Position numbers and translations under genes: made by a program. A stretch of DNA of 64,000 nt from Acanthochlamys bracteata (taxonomy: Eukaryota > Streptophyta > Magnoliopsida > Pandanales > Velloziaceae), in assembly GCA_019914995.1 (NCBI GenBank), contig CM034140.1, forward strand, positions 6,742,026-6,806,025, in the 5' to 3' direction. Positions 1 to 10,037 of this stretch are shown here, in pieces (position 1 is the first letter of the stretch; each line of letters begins with the position of its first letter). Under the pieces are notes generated by a model, which was not told the origin of the DNA, searched no databases, and worked only from the letters and a program-made list of their open reading frames with translations.

Positions 1-386
1 TGGCAATGCCAGGTTCTAAAGAAAACAGTTCTAATGCGGACTAACCGCTCCTCCGGGTTGTGTAAAGAATAAGCCTTTGCCTGAGGAATCATTTTCCTCT
101 ATACAAACTAGTCCCAAATAAATGAGTTCTTGCAAAAAAAAATTTGAGTGCCACTTTTCTATGAAGATATTGTGTTAAGTAGAACATACAATTTGGGTAG
201 GATATAGGTCGAAATTAAGACAGAAAAGTAAAGCTTAACAAGATATATTCACATAGCAAAATTAAATTGCGAGCTGATTTACATTTCACATCTATGAAAT
301 ACCATTGAAAATTCTAAAGCTAAAAACTACCAGAACAATCGCATACAATACTACATGATACAGTGGTACAAGTGAAAAAAACCAAC
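1..386. other. Kinesin-14 intron sequence, no exon seen
   Basis: This stretch follows a clean donor (AAG|GTTGGT read on the minus strand) after the exon ending at 387. Neither strand shows the expected P-loop exon. Positions 1-115 are less AT-rich than the rest, but I could not match them to anything. Confidence 0.5.
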
Positions 387-2442
387 CTTATAACCATCCA
401 GACTACTCTGTATAAACTCTGAAATTTCCTCAAAAACTTCTTCTTGTGAAGCTTTAGGATTGAATACCTTGTTGAATATGAAAGAATACTTTTGAGCTGT
501 TGACAAAGAAAGAGGTTTCAATGAATCAAAATCTCTATATATCCTTAATGAAGGTAAACAAAACTAAAGAATTATTAAGTAAGAACAGGACGTGTTAGAT
601 AATCACCATTGTGCATCAATTCAATTCCTTCCTCAAGAGATTCAACGGGTGTTGGGTATGAAAAAATTGATCCATCTGCAGCACTTCGATCAAGACCTGG
701 TAAAATAGGCCGAACTCGGCAAAAGACTCGAATATTTCCTTTCAAATCCTAAACAAATAAAATGAACAATTTCATTATAAGAATGATCATGAGATATAGC
801 AATTTGTCCAGGCGATATGTAAACATTACCATTATGAAATTGTGTTGTTTCTTACGCAAATCATCTAACTTCCTGATCTGTAATAGCAAGTCTTCCATAG
901 AATCTTCCAATTCATTCACCTTTTTCTTTTGCTCTTCATATTCCTAAAAACATTTATGCTTATAGAAGTCTGATCAGATAATACAAATTTATACTCGCAT
1001 ACAAGAAGAACACGTAACAAAAGATAAACCCATTTATTAGGAACAGAATATAAGTGACAAAATTCCATGAACTATAATTTTAAATGCTTAAAGTTGTAAA
1101 TAATAGGCCACATGTGCTAAGTAATTCACACCAATTCCTACTTAATTTTTATTAGATATGACACAGCTATATAAGATTCATACCCACAAGACCATATGTA
1201 TATGCTACTCAAACCTTCATTGATTCTTCCTTATACCTTCAACTTTTTCTGAGCAAATTTAAGCTCTTGTTGGAGTGATTGTACTTCTGATTTTTGTGAG
1301 GAGCAAGCCTTCTGCAGTGATCGAATAAGGTCAACACATTTGGAAAAACACAACATACATATTAGTTCATTTCCCGGAACAAAGATAACATACCTCGAGA
1401 GTGCAAATTTTTGGCAGTAAGCTATCCAACTCCGTCGAAGACTTCTCAATAAGTTTTTTCAAACTAACATTTTCAACTTTTAAATTATGGATTTCCTCTA
1501 GCTGATCACCTCTATCATCTATTAACTTTTGTAATTCACTTCTCAGGCGCCCTACTTCCCTTTTTAAATCCTCATTCTCTCTCTCTGTGTCCTTCTGAAT
1601 GAAGGGCAATAAGTGAGTTAATACACAATTGAGCAAAAATGAGAATAAAGTGAATGTGTAAGGGAAATGTTAGAACTGCTATTGCTTGAAGTATTTCAAA
1701 AAACGCAACTAAGGAGTCATGGAAGTTACTGTAATCTATGGGGCAATCAAAACGAACTACAGACTTGTCTAAAAAACAAAAGTAAACATAGGAGACTTAT
1801 AAGAAAGTTTAATAAAAGAATTCCCATGAACAATGAAAAGTATCAAGGTACCAAAAGGTCCAAAACACGATCCTGTATTGCTTGAACCTATAGAAGCAAC
1901 AGTGCCCTTTTAGATAAGGTTGCTTTGCAGAAGGCAGCCAAATGTACACAATCAACATTCACAGCCAGAGAGAGGAACATTGACTTCAAACAACCCTCTA
2001 ACCAAAAAAACGCTATAGTCACAGGAGCAAAATTGACGGATTGTGCAAATAACAATCAGAACAACAGCAGAGCTCATGATTTGGTCAAATCCCAAGTGAC
2101 CCTCTTGTATTGTGCTTCAATGACGACCTGTAATAAAATTCCAACAACTCCTTTCCATGATCAATCATTTCAGTTACCAAGTATGAATGGTTTTCCTCAA
2201 TTCTTCTTTCTCAGATTCTCCCAAGAACTTAATTTTTTTCTTCATAGAACAAGAAAATTTGCAAGTCTAATTCCATATAGTTCTATACACACACCCTATA
2301 TCTCCATGAACTGAAATCTAATGAGTAAAAGAAGCAGAGAAAGCAAGTTGGTATATTTAACAAAAAAAAGGCGAACCTTGGGACTGTTACCGGAGGTTTT
2401 GATCATCAATGGTAGCCGGTTCTCCTTCCGTGGCGTCTCCAT
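387..2442 (-). CDS. Kinesin-14 (C-terminal motor kinesin), 5' part, truncated by window edge
   Basis: Minus-end-directed microtubule motor of the ATK1/KATA-KATB type, acting on spindle and cortical microtubules. Exons by conserved junctions: 2442-2377 (start ATG), 1594-1394, 1311-1237, 943-830, 748-607, 496-387. The first 152 residues are a short basic head and a coiled coil rich in E, K and L. The motor then opens with the neck and first strand typical of KIN-14, [11 protein letters not shown] (exon 748-607), followed by a stretch matching [21 protein letters not shown] at the end of exon 496-387. The next exon, which should hold the P-loop GQTGSGKT, is not in positions 1-386, so the gene continues off the left edge. 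The head before the motor is much shorter than the several hundred residues usual in ATK1. I looked for further coiled-coil exons in the 780-base first intron and saw none. Subclass within KIN-14 is not certain. Confidence 0.9.
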
Positions 2443-2689
2443 CTCTCTCTCTCACTCTTTCAATCTTCTTGAGAGTAAAAACAACGAACGTTTGTTTTGT
2501 TTCTTTTTGATGGATTCGAGTTAGAGATCTGGAAAACTTCCTTAAGAAGAAGGAGAAAAGAAATTGAGCCGTTGGAAAACGCAGCGCTCCTGTTGCTTTT
2601 TTATCTGAATTTCAAATTTTGTTTTGCAGGCTCGGCCCCCTAATATTTTCAATAATTGTAGATGACGTACATTAGATTGTTCGGCAATA

Positions 2690-3115
2690 AGGTATATCAA
2701 GCCTATATAATAATATGTTAAAATTATTTAAACCTGATCTAATCATATATTTATATAAATCAAAACTATCAATTTTAATTTAATTTATTTAATTAATAAT
2801 TAGATTAAGTTTGGATCAATTTAACATAATATATAAAAATTATTAGATAATCAAATATTAGAAAAATATTAATTTTGATAAATTTATAAATTAAGTAAGA
2901 TTTTAATCAAATATGATAAGTTAATAATATATAATAGATAAATTAACTTATAATTTAAATATTGTTCTAAATATTTTCTATAATATATATTACAAATTAT
3001 TATATAGATTAAAATTATCAATTTTGAGAATTCGAATCGACTCATACTAATTTAAAAATTTGGGTCAATCTTTTATTGACCCAAAATTGTTCAAAGAAGA
3101 CTAAAATTAAACTCA
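2690..3115 (+). mobile_element. Decayed copy of the hAT-type MITE found at 30561
   Basis: This segment between the kinesin and the PPR relic aligns by eye, in the same orientation, with the better preserved element at 30561-31119. Shared words include a block around ATCAAAACTATCAATTTTAA, a central AATATTAATTTTGA, and a right part with GAATCGACTCATACTAA and TTTGGGTCAA. The ends have decayed, so no inverted repeat or target duplication can be fixed. The remainder of 2443-3683 is AT-rich spacer; positions 3500-3683 are CT-rich and look like the old leader of the PPR relic. Confidence 0.5.
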
Positions 3116-3683
3116 AAATTAATTTAAATGGAATTTTTTTGTCAGATTTACATGTCAGATCATTTATTATCATATTTAATTAACGAAGCCATCTTAGAGA
3201 ATATTTGAGAATATTTTGAAAAAAAGTGTTTCTGAAATAAAAAATATTTTAAATTTTTTTGAAAAATAAGTTATACTTTTGTATATTAAAATTTAAAAAG
3301 TAATAAGAAGTAATACAAAAATTTACTACATATCTAAATATTTTTTTAAAATTATAATTTATCTTTCGTGATTGTTGTGTTAAGTCAGTAACCGGGCCTG
3401 GCCCATCTACCCAAAATCCAGAGCTGGTATTTGATAAGAGCTACTACTAGCCCGTTTATTAACTAACCCGGCCCGCTGATATCGTACTTATATCTAACCA
3501 AAACACAGAGGTTTCTATCATTCAACTTTCCGCGCTCATAACTTCCTCAACTGTTTTCTCTCCCTCTTTCAATCCGCCCAAAGATTCGTTCTTTCTTCAT
3601 TTTTTCTTTTCTTTTTCTTTTCTCTTTTTTGGAGTTCTGTTCAACGCCCTCAACGAAAACGAGAACGAATCTTTCAATCCATA

Positions 3684-5424
3684 ATGGATTTAACTCTCAA
3701 TTACTTCTTTTCTCCAACAGTATCATCATCATCTGATCACAGATCTCATTCCTCGTCTACCTTTCTCGCCATTTGCAATCTCTCTAATCACGGAAAGTTC
3801 AAATCTTTCAGCAACGGAGTTAGAAATTCGACTCGGTTTTCAGTGACCAAGTGGTGTTCTGTACTGAAGCATGGGTTGAAGCCAAGACCCAGAGTGGAAT
3901 CAGCTTCTGTTGTTGAAACCCGGCAGGAGCTTGAAATCGGAACGACGATGACGAATATTGAGTGGTTGGTTTTGCATAAAAGCTATATGGAAGCCGTTGA
4001 ATTTTTTGAGATCCTGCAGGCGAGGGGTTTTGTGTGGCCCTGCTACGTATGAACTACTCGTTGAGGCGTGCGTTGACTTTGTGGTCTGCGGTTGCGGCGA
4101 AATTGGTGTACCGCAACATGGTTGAGACCCAGGTGAATTATACTCGTACATGAGGTTGCTTTACATGTTAGTGAAGTGTGGGTTGGAAGATCATGCTAGG
4201 AGTTCGTTTGACAAAATGCCTGAAAGAAATGTTGCATTGTGGACTACGATGATGTCAGGTTTTGTGGTGTATGTCGGTGTGAAGAAGCCATTGAGATTTT
4301 TTTGGAGTATCAAGGGATGTCACAGATGTGGATGCGCATAAGTTTGTTGCTGTCATTCGGATGTCGACTGGTACCGGGTTGCTAAAACTTTGGAGTCAAA
4401 GTTAAGAATTCCAAGACAAGAGTTTATATCTTGTGCCCTTATTGATATGTATAGTAAATGTGAGTGCATAGAGGAGGCTTTGTGGGTCTCTAGGGAGATG
4501 CCCGATAAGACCGTAGTTGGATGGAACTCAATTACATATGGCTATATGCTCTAAATGGACACAGCGAAGATGCTTTAGAGATGTATTACAAGATGTATAG
4601 ATCTGGCATTAAGATGGATAACTTATTCCTTGTATTTAGAGTCTGCATGCAGTTGTGCTCCATGGACCATGCAGAGCAAGTTCATCCGTGTATAGTTAGA
4701 AATGGGATTGAATCAGCAGTCACTAATACTGCTGTACTGGATTTTTGTTGCAAGTGGAGCAGAATGGAGGATGCTAGGCGTGTTTTTGATAGGATGCCTT
4801 ATAAGAATTAGAAGTCATGGAATGATCTGATCGGAGCATGACATGGGCGAGGACGCTGTCAAGTTGTTTAGGAGGATGGGAAAGAGAAGATAGTTCCAAA
4901 CCACGTAACTTATCTTTCTCTCCTAAGAGCTTGTAGTTCTTCTGAATTGTTTGACGAAGGTGGACAACTGTTTGAGTTTATGGTTGGAGATGCTAAGATA
5001 AAAACTCGGCAGTGCACTATTCATGTATGATAGTTTTGTTAGGCCGCAAAGGGCTTCATGATGAATGTTTTTAATTTCTCCAATACGTCCTAAGACGAAC
5101 ATGTGGGTGGCCTTACTTACTGCTTGTAGGATCAATAAAAATATAGAGATAGTAAAGTTAGCAGAAGAGAGGCTTAATAGAATGGATCCGAGAAACTATG
5201 CAATTATATAACACTTTATATAACTGCACTGGTAGAATGGAGGATGCTTCAAGAGTTTTCAACAAACTAAACAAGAGTTGTTCAAGATTTGCTTCCTGTG
5301 TCGTTGGATTGAGGTCAAAAATCAATCTTACAAGTTTGTCTTTGGAGATAGGAGCAACCCAAGGCATCCATATATATAAGTTAGATGAGCTGATGGAGGG
5401 GGCGGAGTTAGAACTATTGTGTTG
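3684..5424 (+). pseudogene. Decayed PPR gene, At5g50390 (EMB3141)-like
   Basis: Remains of a PLS/DYW-class pentatricopeptide-repeat protein, normally a chloroplast RNA-binding factor. The first 123 codons (3684-4052) are open and include a Ser-rich transit-peptide-like start and a segment close to the At5g50390 N-terminus (HGLKPRPRVESA; EAVEFFEILQARGF). The reading frame then shifts: 4035-4130 reads ATYELLVEACVDFV in another frame, 4150-4260 carries YMLVKCGLEDHA and KMPERNVALWTTMMSGF, 4436-4800 carries LIDMYSKCECIEEA, MPDKTVVGWNS and a 96-residue open piece with two PPR units, and 5310-5420 carries QSYKFVFGDRSNPRHPYI followed by LDELMEG in a further frame. Several frameshifts and stops separate these blocks, and the C-terminal DYW domain is missing. 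No intact product is possible. The identification rests on recalled protein sequence. Confidence 0.85.
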
Positions 5425-6202
5425 ATCGTGTTTATATTTCAATAATTTTTAAAAATATATTAAAAATTGAAAATATAATTATATTAAAAAATATATAAAT
5501 AATAAAATTAAAATTAAAATTTTATAAAAAAAATTTTTTAAATTTTTATGTAATTAAAATATATAAATTATTTAAAATTTAAAATTTGAGATAAAAAATT
5601 AAAATTATAGATATTTAAAACACACTCTAAAAAATGCAAGCCGGAATTGTTCAATTGAACTAAACTTTTATTAAAGAGATAGGTTCATAGTTCTTAAATT
5701 GAATGTTGAGCATTATAAGCGAAGAGTGCTCCAAAAGTGTAGGGAGTCCCATATGATACACAGCCCATCTATTGCACATATCACAACTTGATGATATCAG
5801 TTTAAGTCCTCAGAAACCGATTGCGGGTTCTATAAATAAATATAATTTTTTTAAATTTAATTTTTTTTATATTAATCCTATAAATAAATATAATTTTTAA
5901 ATATTTACTTATGACTTAATTTTAAATCCACTTAAAAAATGAGTTTATTAAGATCACGAAACCACTGAGTAAGAAAAATAGCAATATACCTACCTGTCCA
6001 TTTGGATTCCAAACAAATTATAAATAATATAATAATTGCATGATTATGAAGAAATTCCAACAAATTACGAAAAAATTACAGACATTTCTAGATAGATCTT
6101 AGACATATAGACATCCACATCATCACCGTTAACTCATTCATCAACTAGTAAGATCTAACGCTAACCCTACTCGTGAGACAACATGCTGTTACATTGATTA
6201 AT
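5425..6202. other. AT-rich spacer with a decayed MITE and the H2A 3' flank
   Basis: Positions 5412-5640 look like a diverged copy of MITE family A: the right end reads ATAGATATTTAAAACACAC, like the ends at 52695 and 58216. Positions 5640-6202 have no gene I can support; the last part should hold the 3' untranslated region of the H2A gene. Confidence 0.35.
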
Positions 6203-7024
6203 TTAACTTTCATCGTCGGCGGCGGAAGACTTGGACCCTCCAGTCTTCTTAGGAAGCAAGCTGCTGTTGATGTTGGGAAGAACACCTCCGCTAGCGATGG
6301 TGACTGATCCGAGAAGCTTTGTTAGCTCCTCATCGTTGCGGACTGCTAATTGAATGTGCCGAGGAACGATTCTGTTTTTCTTGTTGTCTCTTGCCGCATT
6401 TCCTGCCAGCTCCAGTACCTGGTTTGATTGATTCGAAGCGAATAAGATCCATGTTTTTATCGATTAATTCTACCTGATACAAATCAATTACTGGTAGATC
6501 CAGAAAAGAAACAAGAAATCTTAATAGAATCCACTGGTCTAACTATATAGAACAGATTCATAGGAAAATAAGGAATCCAAAATTGAAACAAGAACCAGTG
6601 GAATTGAATAACCGAATCGAAAAATCAGGAGACGAATTCCTCCAATAACTATTACAGTAAAACAAAAGGTTAGGGCAAAATCTAAAAGCAATAAAATCAA
6701 CACCAAACAACAATTTTCAACTACAACAAACGTTGAAAGCAACCACACAATCAAATCTAAGAATCAAACCCTAAACTGAAAGCAAAATAGACCAAATAGA
6801 AATGAACTCAATAGCCCTAAAATTCAACATACCTCAGCAGCAAGGTACTCAAGAACAGCAGCAAGGTAAACCGGAGCTCCAGCACCAACACGTTCAGCAT
6901 ACTTGCCAGCTTTCAAAAACCTAGCAATTCTACCGACCGGAAACTGCAATCCGGCTTTGCTGCTTCTCGATTGCGCCTTCTTCGCCGCCGCACCTGCTCC
7001 AATCGCCTTCCCTCTTCCCGCCAT
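6203..7024 (-). CDS. Histone H2A (canonical), two exons
   Basis: Core nucleosome histone that dimerises with H2B. Exon 1 is 7024-6833 (64 codons), exon 2 is 6418-6203, joined in phase 0 by a 414-base GT-AG intron; the protein is 135 residues. The histone fold is complete: [19 protein letters not shown], then [19 protein letters not shown] across the junction, then [17 protein letters not shown] and the acidic-patch residues. The C-terminus ends in SSAADDES. It has neither the SQEF phosphorylation motif of H2A.X nor the features of H2A.Z, and no SPKK tail as in H2A.W, so it is canonical H2A. An intron inside the coding region is normal for plant H2A, unlike animal replication-dependent H2A. 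Arabidopsis HTA1 (RAT5, At5g54640) is a plausible positional counterpart. Confidence 0.97.
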
Positions 7025-7172
7025 CGAATCCCTAAATCAACGACTTGTTTCTTTTCCGGTTTCTCTTCTTGGGGAAACAAAATCGAAACAAGAACAAATC
7101 GAACCAGATAGAGAAGAACAAGAACAAAATTTGCTGCAACTTTTTTGTTAGAAGAGAGAAGGGTAGCGTGGT

Positions 7173-7180
7173 TATTTATA
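7173..7180 (-). promoter_or_regulatory. TATA box of the H2A gene
   Basis: On the minus strand TATAAATA sits about 150 bases upstream of the H2A start codon, leaving room for a leader of roughly 115 bases. Further upstream at 7246-7275 the motif TCAACGGT occurs in both orientations; AACGG is the core of M-phase/cell-cycle MYB sites, which would suit a histone promoter but is too short to prove it. Confidence 0.55.
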
Positions 7181-7493
7181 GGTGTTAGATTAAAGAGTTG
7201 GGTTTGCGAGATCCAATAGAGATCAAGCACACGGATGGCCATCATTACCGTTGATGAGTAAAACATTCAACGGTGCAGATTATATTCTGGAGAATAATGC
7301 TTGCGTAGTCGGTGAAACGGTGAACAAGTAATTACACAATAGTACTGCAAGTACTGCGTAAATTAGTTTGCAACATAGGCCTACAAAGTAGTAGTTTGAG
7401 AAACAATTGAGTCTTAAATATTGAATTAGATTTTCAACGTCCCACCATTAAATTCAAATTGGAAATTTCAGTATAAATGGCGAACCGCCTGCA

Positions 7494-8375
7494 ATGGCAA
7501 TTTCCTGCTTCAATCACTTTCTCTATTACCATTCTTCCAAATCCATTAATCCTTCTTTTCCAACTTCTCCTTCTCTTCTCAAGATTGTTAGCAATCACTG
7601 CACTTGCAGATTTCTTTTTTACTCAAATTATTTACATAAATTTTTGGATCATAATACTGTTGTTCGAATTTACGCACAACTCTGTTAATTCTATTTATGT
7701 ACTTAAAAGTATGTGTAAATATGAAAAATAACAGCATTCTAGCTGATAATCATATCTATTCATTTTTCGTAGTAGCTTTTAGATTGCTTCTTGATCTCAA
7801 AAATGGTTTTGCATGCATAGAGAGGTATTGAGAAAAAGGAATTTCATAATAATCCATTTGTCATAAATGGGTTGATTAGGTTTCTGCAAATAAAAGAATA
7901 AAGAAAAAGCATTGATTGTGCTACCAATATATTTGATGAATCTGCGTCTATACGATTTTATGGATTCGTTGAATGGGGACGGATGGCTGAAATGCAGAAC
8001 TGTTCGATGAAATGCCTGACAGAGATGGTTTCATTACACAATTTTGAATACATAGGTTTGGGAAAAGATGTGAGATGTATCTCGTGCTCATGAATTGTTC
8101 GATGGAATGCATTTCTGGGATGTAGTCTACTGCAACTCGTTGATAGATGGATATGCGATAGTAAAGGAAGATGGAACTGTGTTGGAACTGTCATAGAGAA
8201 TGCCAGAGAGGAGCATCATTGGAGCATCAAGATTGATGGTTATAGTATTGGGATCCAAAGAAAGCATTAGATTTGTTCCAACAAATGCTTCGATGCAATG
8301 TCAAGCCTGATAAGATCTCCGTAGCTGGCACGGCTCATGCTGGTGGACAGTGTTATCGTAGGTGGCTCAAGGAAC
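7494..8375 (+). pseudogene. Second decayed PPR gene
   Basis: A badly broken PPR gene. Positions 7494-7688 give an open start (MAISCFNHFLYYHSS...) resembling an organelle-targeted N-terminus. Between about 7960 and 8375, PPR blocks appear in different frames: ELFDEMPDRDGF near 8003, then AHELFDGMHFWDVVYCNSL near 8090, then KKALDLFQQMLRCNVKPDK near 8256-8310. Multiple stops and frameshifts lie between them, and the region 7700-7950 is unrecognisable. The spacing and the order 'ELFD-MP-RD', 'DVV-NSLIDGY', 'KALDLFQQM' are typical of the E-type PLS subgroup. I cannot tell which intact family member it derives from. It is unlikely to be a fragment of the relic at 3684, since its start is different. 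Confidence 0.75.
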
Positions 8376-8391
8376 ATTTTCTTGCAGTGAA

Positions 8392-8475
8392 GTCAGGATG
8401 GCCGAGTGGTCTAAGGCGCCAGACTCAAGTTCTGGTCCTCTAACGAGGGCGTGGGTTCAAATCCCACTTCTGACA
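8392..8475 (+). tRNA. tRNA-Leu (CAA)
   Basis: A complete type II tRNA of 84 bases without intron. The acceptor stem GTCAGGA pairs with TTCTGAC (one G-T pair), A is the discriminator base, the D-arm contains the A box GGCCGAGTGGTCTAAGG, the anticodon stem CCAGA/TCTGG encloses loop CTCAAGT with anticodon CAA, a long variable arm follows, and the T-arm holds the B box GGTTCAAATCC. A run of five T at 8482-8486 can end Pol III transcription. It lies directly after the PPR relic. Confidence 0.97.
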
Positions 8476-10037
8476 TTTAGGTTTTTCTTTTTTATTTTCT
8501 TAGAAATTTGTTTCGAATTATTTATGTAGATGTAGGGCTTGTTTCGAAGTTCCAATACGATATCATTTTTTTTGGTTACATCTAGAGTACTGAAAAGTTC
8601 ACTGTGTTTCAATTATTTATTCTATATTATTATTTAGAAATTTATCATCTTAATTTTTATATTTTTATTTTCAATCTATTTCTAAGTTAAGTTATTATTT
8701 AAAAATTATATGCACTTTTAATTTATTTTAAAAAAAAATTTATTTTATAAAATTTATTTTTAGGAAACTATTTTCACACATTCAAAATACGCTCTTAATA
8801 AGTAGCTTCAGCAATAATAACATGTAACATTTATTCATAAGTGAAAGTTCTGCACAAATAAATTGAAATTCTTCGTAAGCACTGAAAGTTCTACCCCAGC
8901 TTGATCTGGCTTATAATGGAACTGAATAGAGAAAACACAGATTCATGTAGCCGACTCCACGCTAGTGAGATAAAGGTTCAGTTTGTTGTTATACCAAAAG
9001 TTCTGCCCATGATATTAGCTCCGCAACACCAAGATAACTCTGCTTGTTAATATTGCCAGATCAAGAGCTGCTGATCATCAACCAAAGAATCAATCAAACG
9101 AAAATACGAAAGAAAAAAAGAAAATGCTCTTCACTTATGATCAACTTGCAAGAAGAGTAACTAAGAACAGGATAGTAATATAACAGAACTGAATTGATTA
9201 ACAAGTAGTTCACTTAGCAGTATCAACATGTTTGTATAGCTTCACCAGAAGCGAAACGAAGCTACGCCGCTGGCGAGCACAATCTATCAACTAACAACAG
9301 ACACCAGATGAAAAGCATGGGAACATAGTCGAACAGTTAGTATCAATACAACCTCTGGAACAAAAGAAAGAACAAGAGACAAAAATGTTTGTTTTCTCCA
9401 TTATATACACTGCTAACTCATTTGAAGAGGTGAACACATTGCCAGACACTGTACTAGTTACTCTAAAAGCTAGGAGAATACATTTTTCTTGTAATTGATT
9501 CTAGTATTAGAAAGGCAAAAGTTGACCAAAAAACAAAAAAACAAAAAACATCATTCGTACACCCATGCGTAATAAACCCAACCCAACTAGCTGAAGAAAC
9601 AATTTTCCTTGCAACCGGGGTCTCTGTAACCTTCACCTGAACACTAATGCCACTGCCCTTCAACCAGGGTTCATTTGTCTTCTGTAATACTAACATCTGA
9701 GCATTTAAAAACTTGAAGGGCTATTGTCTGAGTTAGTCAATAAAGAATCACTCTTTGGTGTTAGTATCTCTACAACAAAATGCTGAAATGGTTGACGCAT
9801 GTGCCCCTACCCTTGAATGCCACCGGTGAATTATGGAGCACAAAGATGGAAATTCTCAATGTTCAAAATGTATGCCTGAGCTTTCCGCCTCCTCAAATAT
9901 GCATCAAGATTATCTATGTCATCTTAATAACGACATGTGGATGAAGCCAACCAAAACATAACCTCAGACAAACTGAAGCTACTCACTGTTCCTAAGAAAA
10001 CATGGCTACGTTCCCTCATCATCAGAACTCGAACTAT
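8476..10037. other. Spacer and formin 3' flank
   Basis: Positions 8580-8820 are AT-rich with a diverged MITE-like end (ATTCAAAATACGCTCTTAA near 8798). Positions 8820-10037 are of more balanced composition and probably hold the 3' untranslated region of the formin gene; the open stretch at 9463-9696 (minus) has no recognisable domain and I do not call it a gene. Confidence 0.35.

Noticed and set aside
1925-2314. 129-codon plus frame
   Set aside because: Lies in the first intron of the kinesin on the other strand; low-complexity translation, no domain.
6913-7266. 117-codon minus frame over the H2A start
   Set aside because: It runs through the H2A leader and start region in another frame and has no domain; H2A is unambiguous.
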